13,663 nt of DNA, taken from contig JAITAR010000015.1 in NCBI GenBank assembly GCA_031284025.1, positions 1 to 13,663 of the forward strand. The letters are read 5' to 3'. The translations under genes and the position numbers were made by a program. Position 1 is the stretch's first letter. Every line of letters starts with the position of its first letter. The stretch is from Rickettsiales bacterium (GTDB lineage: Bacteria; Pseudomonadota; Alphaproteobacteria; Rickettsiales; UBA1997). The notes under the pieces were generated by a model. That model was given only the letters and a program-made list of their open reading frames with translations. It was not told where the DNA came from and searched no databases. Shown piece after piece: positions 7,400-13,345 of this stretch.

Positions 7400-7737
7400 C
7401 AGTAGTGGTATTTCTACGGAGAGTCTTCGCGTGAAATCCCCAGAGTATGCTAAATACCCTGTATAAGGTCTAAATTAATTTGCTGAAATATGGTAAATAG
7501 CTTATAATGATGAATTTTCAGTGTTTTGCTTCTGCACTAAACCATCATAAATTTGTTCCCGTGATGGCTATAGCAAAAGGACACTATTTCTTATAATTTC
7601 GAAAAACTAATAGTTAGTCAAAAAAGTAAAAACTCAAATCCTTTTGGAGCTTCCGTAATAATCAAATTCTTTAGCCTTTTCCTCAATCTTTTCGGTTCAT
7701 TTACGCAAGCTTCTTTAATATTCTTTTAGATATGTTC
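7400..7737. other. Non-coding gap between lysS and secreted protein A
   Basis: No convincing gene is seen. The minus strand has an open tail in frame with gene A (7618-7737; reported as a finding). It also has a hairpin AGGGTAT-TTAGC-ATACTCT at about 7443-7461 and a CCATCA/TGATGG pair at about 7542-7567. These could be parts of a small RNA, but no promoter-terminator pair supports one. Confidence 0.4.
7601..7618 (-). terminator. Weak terminator-like hairpin downstream of gene A
   Basis: On the minus strand ACTAA-CTA-TTAGT is followed by TTTTTC. The stem is short and AT-rich, so this is a weak candidate. Confidence 0.3.
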
Positions 7738-8037
7738 TTATATATTTGTTCGATAGTTTCTGCTATCAAGCTCATCTATAACTTTTTTTATAGATTTTTC
7801 AATTCTAGCCGAAAATTCTTTCATCCAGAATTCGTGTTCAGGATAAGTCTTAATAAATTCCGAGATATATTTTTTAATAGTATTTTCATAGGCAATTATT
7901 CTCTTAATTGCTTCACGTGTCTTAATCTTTTTTCTGTCATATCGTGAACTAGCATCTGCTCTGGAAAATGCGCACAGACCATCTACAATTGTAAACAGAA
8001 CTGCTATGGCAAAAATTCTAAATTTCTCTACTCTCAT
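7738..8037 (-). CDS. Small secreted protein A (shared signal-peptide family)
   Basis: The family is not recognised. This 99-residue protein begins with a Sec signal peptide: MRVEKFR (basic), a hydrophobic core IFAIAVLFTIV, and a cleavage site ADA|S after residue 29. The mature 70 residues are charged, Lys/Glu-rich and predicted helical, without cysteines or membrane helices. Residues 46-61 (IIAYENTIKKYISEFI) resemble B's VIASEKTVRENILNYI, so A and B are paralogues. The start is fixed by GGAGAA eight bases before the ATG. Its 127-nt upstream leader is about 84% identical to that of B by hand alignment. It is the last gene of the A-B-C group; no shared operon is needed because A and B each have a promoter-like element. 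A role outside the inner membrane, possibly in host interaction, is inferred. Confidence 0.75.
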   Translation of the reverse strand: MRVEKFRIFAIAVLFTIVDGLCAFSRADASSRYDRKKIKTREAIKRIIAYENTIKKYISEFIKTYPEHEFWMKEFSARIEKSIKKVIDELDSRNYRTNI

Positions 8038-8164
8038 AAATTATTCTCCAACTATTAAATTATTTTTTTGGCCTCTCAAATTACCATTGAATGGCCAATA
8101 GAACGGTTGATGAACCAGCCAGTTGTTTCAATTAATCTTTCTACTACTGGCTAGTCAACGACCG
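8038..8164 (-). promoter_or_regulatory. Conserved structured 5' leader of gene A (copy 1)
   Basis: This 127-nt block aligns to the leader of gene B (8701-8828) with about 84% identity and one indel. It contains an inverted pair AGCCAGT...ACTGGCT around an A-rich loop of about 22 nt, extended by GTTGA...TCAAC in this copy, and a second pair TTGGCC...GGCCAA before the ribosome site. The likely -10 (TATAGT, bases 8176-8171) lies just upstream, so the block would be transcribed as a leader. Confidence 0.7.
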
Positions 8165-8170
8165 CATAAA

Positions 8171-8197
8171 ACTATAATTTAAAAATCATTATATCAA
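8171..8197 (-). promoter_or_regulatory. Putative promoter of gene A
   Basis: On the minus strand TTGATA (8197-8192) and TATAGT (8176-8171) are separated by 15 bases, shorter than ideal. The -10 occupies the same place relative to the leader as in gene B. Confidence 0.4.
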
Positions 8198-8238
8198 TAT
8201 TCTCCTATATATTATTTTTTTTCGAACGACTCTCTACT

Positions 8239-8272
8239 GCTCAAAGAGAATGGTGAAAAACTTCATCTGAGC
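8239..8272 (-). terminator. Hairpin between genes B and A
   Basis: The pairs GCTCA/TGAGC and GATGAA/TTCACC form a two-part stem downstream of gene B. It has no T-run, so termination is uncertain. Confidence 0.25.
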
Positions 8273-8295
8273 CCTGTAAAAGTTTGGCCGATTAA

Positions 8296-8700
8296 TTATC
8301 TGGCGATTGGATCTTTACTTTTTTTGTTTTTGGTGTTTTTTCGGTAGTATTTTTGAATTTGTTCTTCCTGCTCTTCTAATTCTCTTATGTTCTTTCGAAT
8401 TTGTTTTTTATGTAAATCCTTCATATCCTTAATAATTTCCTCAAGGGTACTTATAATAATTTCAATTTTGAGAGATTTGTTCTTTTCACATACCCCAATA
8501 ATGTAGTTCAATATATTTTCCCTAACAGTTTTCTCACTGGCAATTACTAAATTAGCTATTTTATAATTCTTATCTGCCTTATATTTCTCCTCGCTTTTTT
8601 TGAGTTTCGAACTAGCACATGTTTCGAAAGAGATGCACAAACAACCTATACTTACGAACAGAACTGCTATGGCAAAAATTCTAAACTTTTCTATTTTCAT
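8296..8700 (-). CDS. Small secreted protein B (shared signal-peptide family)
   Basis: The family is not recognised. The 134-residue protein has the same 30-residue signal peptide as A and C: MKIEKFR, the core IFAIAVLFVSIG, and TCA|S at the cleavage site. The first 15 codons differ from A at only five of 45 bases, and similarity falls sharply after that. The mature part is highly charged, alpha-helical, and ends in a Lys/Glu/Gln-rich, probably coiled-coil stretch (EEQEEQIQKYYRKNTKNKKSKD). Single Cys residues lie in the signal peptide and at IIGVCEKN. The ATG follows GGAGGA by seven bases. A strong TTGACA/TGTAAT promoter and a structured 128-nt leader precede it, so this is probably the best-expressed copy. 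An exported or effector-like role is inferred. Confidence 0.78.
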   Translation of the reverse strand: MKIEKFRIFAIAVLFVSIGCLCISFETCASSKLKKSEEKYKADKNYKIANLVIASEKTVRENILNYIIGVCEKNKSLKIEIIISTLEEIIKDMKDLHKKQIRKNIRELEEQEEQIQKYYRKNTKNKKSKDPIAR

Positions 8701-8828
8701 AAACTATCCTCCGATTATTAGATTACTTTTCTGGCCTCCCAAATTACTGTTAAATTGGCCAATAAAACGATCGGCGAACCAGCCAGTTGTTTTAATTAAT
8801 CTTTCTACTACTGGCTAGTCAACGACCG
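8701..8828 (-). promoter_or_regulatory. Conserved structured 5' leader of gene B (copy 2)
   Basis: The 128-nt counterpart of 8038-8164. Its first 35 bases are identical to copy 1, as is the ACTGGCTGG arm, and the stem pair AGCCAGT/ACTGGCT is retained. The second pair is TGGCC...GGCCA. It begins about 8 bases downstream of the -10, where transcription should start, and ends at the ribosome site. Confidence 0.72.
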
Positions 8829-8835
8829 TATAGCG

Positions 8836-8864
8836 ATTACAATGCGAAAATGATATTTTGTCAA
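8836..8864 (-). promoter_or_regulatory. Strong sigma70-type promoter of gene B
   Basis: On the minus strand TTGACA (8864-8859) is followed after 17 bases by TGTAAT (8841-8836). This is an almost ideal promoter and places the transcription start at the edge of the conserved leader. Confidence 0.7.
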
Positions 8865-8885
8865 CAAGGTATATTGTATTCAAAA

Positions 8886-9164
8886 TTAGTTTTTAGGTTT
8901 TGACGGACTTTCGAACTGGGGTACCTGTGGTACCGTATATTGCCCGTAGCGACATATTGCGAATTGGTTAGAACTGTCATAGCAACTTTTGTTGCCATTA
9001 TCAGTTTTTTGATCTTCTTTTTCTGTTCCTTGGCTGTTGTCTACCGTATTTTCATCATTTTCACCCGACTGTTGGCTAGCATTCGTTCTAGCTATTGTAA
9101 GAATGCTGCCGACAGTTAAAGACAAAATTGCTAGCATTAAAACTCTAAATTTTTCTATTTTCAT
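8886..9164 (-). CDS. Small secreted protein C (shared signal peptide, unrelated mature part)
   Basis: The family is not recognised. The first 30 of 92 residues are the family signal peptide (MKIEKFR, core VLMLAILSLTVG, cleavage TNA|S). The mature 63 residues are unlike A or B: an acidic, Asn/Asp/Glu/Gln-rich, probably disordered stretch (QSGENDENTVDNSQGTEKED), then two cysteines nine apart (CYDSSNQFAIC) and a Pro-rich tail (VPQVPQFESPSKPKN). The two cysteines could form a disulfide after export. The ATG follows GGGAG by about eight bases. Its upstream region keeps only traces of the A/B leader: a TATAGT at 9279-9274 and a CTAGCC motif. Confidence 0.7.
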   Translation of the reverse strand: MKIEKFRVLMLAILSLTVGSILTIARTNASQQSGENDENTVDNSQGTEKEDQKTDNGNKSCYDSSNQFAICRYGQYTVPQVPQFESPSKPKN

Positions 9165-9413
9165 ATAGATGACTCCCTAATTGATCATATATTTCATAAT
9201 ATTCAACCCAAAGTGGGCTTGTTGTTCAAAAAATACTATCAGGCTAGCCGGCTATTGTAGCGAATAGCTGATAACTATACCATAGTAGTTCATAAATTGT
9301 ATATATCAATAGTTTTTATCTCCATAGATTTTTGCCGCACATTATGGTGGAAAATACTTCTATGCTGAAAATATGTTCAGAAAAATCACGAAAGGGGTGG
9401 ACTGGATAACAAT
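9165..9413 (-). promoter_or_regulatory. Upstream region of gene C with diverged leader
   Basis: No gene fits here. On the minus strand a -10-like TATAGT (9279-9274) is followed by a perfect hairpin GCTATT-CGCTAC-AATAGC (9268-9251), then GGCTAGCC and a small CCCA/TGGG hairpin. No good -35 is seen. The order (TATAGT, stem, CTAGCC) resembles the A and B leaders. Confidence 0.35.
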
Positions 9414-9671
9414 TTAGTGCTCGCTTTCACCTCTAATGTCGCAAATTCTTTCATTGATTTTATAGCTTTCGACACCAAAAATTATTGCTACGCCAATCCA
9501 TCTAAGAATATCTTTAGTGTTGGAAGGAATATCTTTACCACTCGCCGTACTATAGCCAATCAATATCATGGTAGCCATAAGGAATAGGTATTCTAGAATT
9601 ATGCTGCTAGATTTGTTCCCTCTGGAATTTTCAAAAATTTTGGGTTTTATGATACTATTCTTCATATCCAT
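9414..9671 (-). CDS. Small two-helix membrane protein, unknown function
   Basis: This 85-residue protein is not recognised. A basic N-terminus (KNSIIKPKIFENSRGNK) is followed by two hydrophobic segments, about 24-43 (IILEYLFLMATMILIGYSTA) and 55-68 (ILRWIGVAIIFGVE), joined by a polar loop, with a charged tail (NERICDIRGESEH). It therefore probably spans the inner membrane as a hairpin with both ends inside. The size and topology would suit a holin-like or stress-type membrane protein, and it is divergent from a GTA-like capsid gene, but no motif supports a phage function. No clear ribosome site precedes the ATG at 9671; the ATG two codons later is equally possible. Confidence 0.55.
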   Translation of the reverse strand: MDMKNSIIKPKIFENSRGNKSSSIILEYLFLMATMILIGYSTASGKDIPSNTKDILRWIGVAIIFGVESYKINERICDIRGESEH

Positions 9672-9727
9672 ATAATAGTAGTTAATTAGTGGTTAGTTAC
9701 CCCACTTTAAATAGAATAAAATTTTTA

Positions 9728-9759
9728 GGAAGTTATTAATCCTACAATTAATTACTTCC
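9728..9759. other. Long hairpin in the capsid upstream region
   Basis: GGAAGTTATTAAT and ATTAATTACTTCC pair at 12 of 13 positions around a six-base loop CCTACA. On the minus strand it is followed by TAAAAATTTT, so it may act as a terminator in that direction. Confidence 0.5.
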
Positions 9760-9786
9760 CCCGGCGAATCACCCTAGCTACCCTGA

Positions 9787-9828
9787 GGAAAAGTATTTAG
9801 CACTGTCTGTAGCTAAAACACTTTTTCC
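9787..9828. other. Second hairpin directly upstream of the capsid gene
   Basis: GGAAAAGT pairs with ACTTTTTCC (one bulge), and the inner TTTAGC pairs perfectly with GCTAAA around a ten-base loop. It ends 24 bases before the capsid ATG and could be a terminator or a leader element. Confidence 0.5.
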
Positions 9829-9852
9829 TATTAACCAATAATTATTATACTC

Positions 9853-11061
9853 ATGGATACTAAAGAACTAAACAATAAGTTGGAAGAACTTGGCAATAGC
9901 TGGGAACACTTTAAGCAGGTTAACAATGATAGATTACTGCAATTGGAGAAAAAAAATATTGTTGATCCACTTACGGAGATAAAATTAGAAAAACTAAATG
10001 CCACCATTGAGGAGCAAAAATCTAAAATTAACAGTCTAGAGGTGGCAATGTCTAGACCTATGTTTGATGGTGACGAATACAAAAGCGGTGAGGATATGCA
10101 ATATAAGCACGCTTTCACGAATTATCTGAGAAAGGGTATGGAGGAACAGCTGGCAAATATAGAGATAAAGAGAGATCTGACTACGAGTATTGACAATGCG
10201 ACATCATACGGTGGCTATCTACTAACACCGAATATCCAAAAGATGATAGTGGATAAAATTGGAAGTGTCTGCACTATGAGAAAAATATGCTCTGTTCAGG
10301 AAATATCCTCAACGAGTCTGGATGTGATAGACCATTCGGCTATGGCTCCCTCTTGGCTAGGAGAAACTGGCGCTGTAACTGACACAGATACCAGTATCTT
10401 TTCAAAAAAAACCATTTTAACTCACGATCTAGTGGCCCAGCCAAAGGTTAGCCAAAAACTGTTGGATGATGCTGCCATAGATTTGGAAGAATGGCTAGCT
10501 AATAGACTTGGCAATGATTTTGCTGATGCTGAAGAAAACGCTTTTATAAATGGCCTTGGCAATAATAGTAACCAGCCTATGGGGATTTTAGGCTACGTTG
10601 GGATGGAGCAAAATGGCATGGAAACTGTAACTAGTACTCATGCTAGCAAGAGGTTTACGGAGAATGATATTTTGGATTTGTACTATGCTCTAGGAGATAA
10701 CTATGTGAATAGAGCAAGTTTTCTTATGCCAAGAAGTGCTATGAAACACATAAGAACCCTTAAAGATTCGACCAGTGGCCAATATCTGTGGAATCCAGCC
10801 CTACTTGCTGGCCAGTCGGATACCCTGTTGGGATGCCCTATATACCAAAGTTCCTATATGCCTGCCGTTGGAAAATCAACAAAATCAATATTATTTGGTG
10901 ATTTCAAATACTATCAGATAGTTGACAGAATAGGAATTAGGATTCTCAGGGATCCATTTACCGCAAAGCCATACGTTAGGTTCTACACCACGAAAAGAGT
11001 AGGAGGCGACGTAATAGATCTTAGAGCCTTCAGAGGGTTGATAACTGCCAATTTTAACTAG
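9853..11061 (+). CDS. HK97-fold major capsid protein, GTA-type, orphan
   Basis: The 402-residue protein has the standard layout of HK97-family capsid proteins. Residues 1-70 are a charged coiled-coil scaffolding region, normally removed during head maturation. The shell domain begins near the RDLTTSIDNATSYGGYLLTP segment, and contains IVDKIGSVCTMRKICSV, WLGETGAVTDTDTSIF, ANRLGNDFADAEENAFINGLG and PMGIL; it ends with the family's domain, from WNPALLAGQSDTLLGCPI through ILFGDFKYYQIVDRIGIRILRDPFT to RFYTTKRVGGDVIDLRAFRGL. It most resembles capsid proteins of alphaproteobacterial gene transfer agents and related prophages. It seems intact, but no portal, protease, terminase or tail gene is nearby, so it is an isolated member of a dispersed or decayed cluster. 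No Shine-Dalgarno site is visible before the ATG. Confidence 0.9.
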   Translation: MDTKELNNKLEELGNSWEHFKQVNNDRLLQLEKKNIVDPLTEIKLEKLNATIEEQKSKINSLEVAMSRPMFDGDEYKSGEDMQYKHAFTNYLRKGMEEQLANIEIKRDLTTSIDNATSYGGYLLTPNIQKMIVDKIGSVCTMRKICSVQEISSTSLDVIDHSAMAPSWLGETGAVTDTDTSIFSKKTILTHDLVAQPKVSQKLLDDAAIDLEEWLANRLGNDFADAEENAFINGLGNNSNQPMGILGYVGMEQNGMETVTSTHASKRFTENDILDLYYALGDNYVNRASFLMPRSAMKHIRTLKDSTSGQYLWNPALLAGQSDTLLGCPIYQSSYMPAVGKSTKSILFGDFKYYQIVDRIGIRILRDPFTAKPYVRFYTTKRVGGDVIDLRAFRGLITANFN

Positions 11062-11096
11062 CTTGGAGAGCGGAAACACAATACAGATTCTACTCT

Positions 11097-11156
11097 GGAA
11101 TAAAATCATTTCAAGAGGATTCTAAAGCTAATCCAAAATAGAAATGATTTTATTCC
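11097..11156 (+). terminator. Nested long hairpin after the capsid gene
   Basis: Two perfect 16-bp arms (GGAATAAAATCATTTC and its complement, at 11097-11112 and 11141-11156) enclose a second pair GGATT/AATCC. It lies 36 bases after the capsid stop. There is no T-run, so termination would rely on the stem alone. Confidence 0.55.
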
Positions 11157-11159
11157 GTA

Positions 11160-11514
11160 AATGTTTCAAAGGACTAATCGCAAATAGCTATTTACAATTG
11201 TGGTGAGTGTGCTATATCTTGTCTGCCTTCTATTTTTATAGCCGTGAAAATTTCAGATAAAAAGAAAATCAAGAGTAAATGGGTGAATTTCCTGTCTGTT
11301 TCTCTGGCAGGCATCTATCGAGGTGCCAAAGGCTATAAATCGCTCTACAGCGGAATCACCTTTAGGAGCATCTTTTAGAAAATCGAAATGTTAACACAGA
11401 GAACATTTTAATTTTCTAGAACCAGCTAAGAGTCACGAATTTAAATATTTCTTTCAAACCCGTGTACTGTCATTTGACTGTGACTTTGTGGATGGGTGTG
11501 GGTAAAACAAATAA
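11160..11514 (+). other. Gene-poor stretch with nested hairpins, possible structured RNA
   Basis: No recognisable protein gene is present. Several stems are compatible with each other on the plus strand: TTTATAGCC/GGCTATAAA (11235-11243, 11331-11339), GGTGA(AT)TTCC/GGAATCACC (11282-11292, 11352-11360), hairpin GGCATCT-ATCG-AGGTGCC (11310-11327), hairpin CGCT-CTAC-AGCG (11341-11352), and AAATGTT/AACATTT (11386-11408) followed by TAATTTTC. Some share bases, so not all form together. A 44-codon GTG frame (11244-11378) overlaps this region without a ribosome site. Confidence 0.35.
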
Positions 11515-11534
11515 AGACACCGTCTCCGGTGTCT
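11498..11534 (-). terminator. Rho-independent terminator downstream of tig
   Basis: On the minus strand the perfect 8-bp stem AGACACCG/CGGTGTCT (tetraloop GAGA, 11534-11515) is followed by TTATTTGTTTTA. It is about 200 bases past the tig stop. It is the only stem here with both a GC-containing arm and a T-rich tail. Confidence 0.6.
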
Positions 11535-11740
11535 CTCTAATAATAAATAAAGGAAAAAATTAATTAATACATTTTCTCAATAGAAAATAATATTAATACA
11601 ATGTCACTATGGAATGTATAAATAATAAGCATTGCAATGGCAAAGTACTTATGTATTGCTTAGTTGTCAATATTTCCTATAAATGGTACTCTTCCTTGGA
11701 TTAGCATGGTAGGTTGTGTTAACTATTCCATTTTTATTTA
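11535..11740. other. AT-rich stretch between the terminator and tig
   Basis: Nothing coding is seen. On the minus strand a TTGACA occurs at about 11672-11667 but has no matching -10. Confidence 0.5.
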
Positions 11741-13066
11741 CTAAAATTTACCAGTTTCCATATGTTCGCCAAACTTTAGTAGTTCTTCGATTGTTATCTC
11801 TTTATTCTTTAGGTTTGCACTATTTAAAATAAAGTCCACAGTTTTATCTTCCAGAATCATATTTCTTATAGAATCTACAGATTTAGGTCTATCCTTGTAA
11901 AAGTTTATAATTTCGATTTCATGGCCTGGTCTATCCGTTGCTTCTTTCATAATTTCGCCGGTAATTTCGGAGTTACTGACTGTTATATTATTTTCACTGC
12001 TAATCTTTGACAGCAGCAAGCTAATTTTGACTTCTGAGATGGCTTCCCTCTTTAGGATTTCTTCATCAATGCTATCCTCCAGAGAATTCCTAAGATTGTA
12101 TTTTTTTCTAAATTCTAGTAGATCGCTATAGTGTTCTTCAACTAGGCTTTCGGGTAGATCAAATGCCATATTTTTGTCCAGGTAGCTGAATAGCATATTT
12201 TTGATGAGTTTTTTAGAATACCTGCTGTAGTTCTTGGTTAATTCAGCGCGAATAATTTCTCTGAATTTTTCGGTACTTTCAACAGCAAAATTATTCTTTA
12301 AAAATTCATCGGTGACTGTTACCTTCTCTGCTCTGAGAATATCCAGAAGTTTTACCTCGAATATAGCTGTCTTACCGACCATTGAAGATTTATGATAGTT
12401 CAGAGGGAAGGTAACTTCAACGGTGAATTCGTCACCAGTATTTTTGTCCACAATTTGCTCCTCAAAATTATCAATCATCGTCCTAGAACCTAGTTCTAGC
12501 CAAAAATCTTCCGCATAGCTTCCAGGAAAACTGTCACCATCAATAGTGCCGGAAAAATTTATCAACACTTTATCCCCCAGCTGAGCTGCTCCATCTCTTT
12601 TCACAAAATTTTTATAGTGTGCCAGTATATTCTCGATGGATCTATCCACATCATTTTCTCCAATCAATACCTTGAGTCTGTCCAACTTGATTGTTTTAAA
12701 ATCTATATTTTCTATCTCAGGTGCCAGTTCGTAGATAACACTCAATTCTATGACATCACCGTCGGGTTCCAAAATTTTAAAATTTATCTTTGGTTTTAGC
12801 GCTAATTTATAGTTATTTTCGCTGGCCAGATCAAAAACCAATTTACCTATAAAATTATCCACCGTACTTAGAAAGCAGTTGACGTATTCCCTCTTTTTAA
12901 CTATGTCCAGAGGGACTTTGCCAATTCTAAAGCCGTCAAGTTTGTAGTTTTTCTGTCTCTGGGAAATAGCTCTATCTACTTCTGGCGCTATTAAATCCTT
13001 TGGAATTGAAATATCGAATTCTTTTTTCAATTTACTATCTCTGATCAGAATTTTTCTAGCTTCCAT
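11741..13066 (-). CDS. tig: Trigger factor (ribosome-associated chaperone and prolyl isomerase)
   Basis: Trigger factor binds the ribosome exit site and shields emerging chains. The 441 residues show all three domains. The N-terminal ribosome-binding domain carries the signature GFRIGKVP (45-52). The FKBP-type isomerase domain (about 150-240) contains QLGDKVLINFSGTIDGDSFPGSYAEDFWLELGSRTMIDNFEEQI and VTFPLNYH. The helical C-terminal domain follows, with DLPESLVEEHYSDLL and many charged helices. Length and order are normal. The ATG at 13066 has a weak AAGG ribosome site only three bases upstream. A perfect TATAAT lies about 65 bases upstream. In many bacteria tig precedes clpP-clpX-lon; here it stands alone, with about 200 bases to a terminator. 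Confidence 0.96.
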   Translation of the reverse strand: MEARKILIRDSKLKKEFDISIPKDLIAPEVDRAISQRQKNYKLDGFRIGKVPLDIVKKREYVNCFLSTVDNFIGKLVFDLASENNYKLALKPKINFKILEPDGDVIELSVIYELAPEIENIDFKTIKLDRLKVLIGENDVDRSIENILAHYKNFVKRDGAAQLGDKVLINFSGTIDGDSFPGSYAEDFWLELGSRTMIDNFEEQIVDKNTGDEFTVEVTFPLNYHKSSMVGKTAIFEVKLLDILRAEKVTVTDEFLKNNFAVESTEKFREIIRAELTKNYSRYSKKLIKNMLFSYLDKNMAFDLPESLVEEHYSDLLEFRKKYNLRNSLEDSIDEEILKREAISEVKISLLLSKISSENNITVSNSEITGEIMKEATDRPGHEIEIINFYKDRPKSVDSIRNMILEDKTVDFILNSANLKNKEITIEELLKFGEHMETGKF

Positions 13067-13130
13067 CGCCTTAAACTTTATTAATAAACATCATGAACAG
13101 ATAAAAATACCACTATTCGCTAGTCGGCAT

Positions 13131-13136
13131 ATTATA
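13131..13136 (-). promoter_or_regulatory. Possible -10 element of the tig promoter
   Basis: A perfect TATAAT on the minus strand lies 64 bases upstream of the tig start. The hexamer 17 bases further upstream is a poor -35, so this is tentative. Confidence 0.35.
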
Positions 13137-13144
13137 GTGAACAT

Positions 13145-13178
13145 AACTTGCAATCTTCTATAAGGCAAGTTTATTTTT
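13145..13178 (+). terminator. Terminator-like hairpin between tig and the rluC-type gene
   Basis: AACTTGC and GCAAGTT form a perfect 7-bp stem, with an inner CTT/AAG pair, followed by TATTTTT. This is good terminator form on the plus strand, yet no plus-strand gene lies upstream of it. Confidence 0.4.
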
Positions 13179-13345
13179 AATTCACAGAGCAATAGTTCCA
13201 ACGTCACATATTTTCGCACTTGTTATTTTTCCCGGAATAGTCTAGAGAATCTTTCTAGAAAAATAGCAGACATGGGAATGGGAAAAGGGGAACTAGCTGA
13301 CTCCCTGAAAGGGTTTAGGCTGTGGTATAGCACTGGAGAGATTTG

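Noticed and set aside
7342..9852. CRISPR-like array among the repeated intergenic blocks
   Set aside because: The repeats are long (127-128 nt), only two clear copies exist, each tied to a gene start; there are no short regularly spaced repeats or cas genes.
5783..11258. 15-base word CGTGAAAATTTCAGA present near 5783 and near 11244
   Set aside because: It is an isolated match in AT-rich sequence with no shared flanks, so chance is the simplest explanation.
11244..11378. 44-codon GTG frame (begins KISDKKKIKSKW)
   Set aside because: There is no ribosome site or promoter, no recognisable family, and the same bases form several hairpins. Kept only as an alternative to the structured RNA.
11667..11672. 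TTGACA on the minus strand downstream of tig
   Set aside because: No acceptable -10 is present at 16-18 bases, and no gene lies ahead of it before the terminator.
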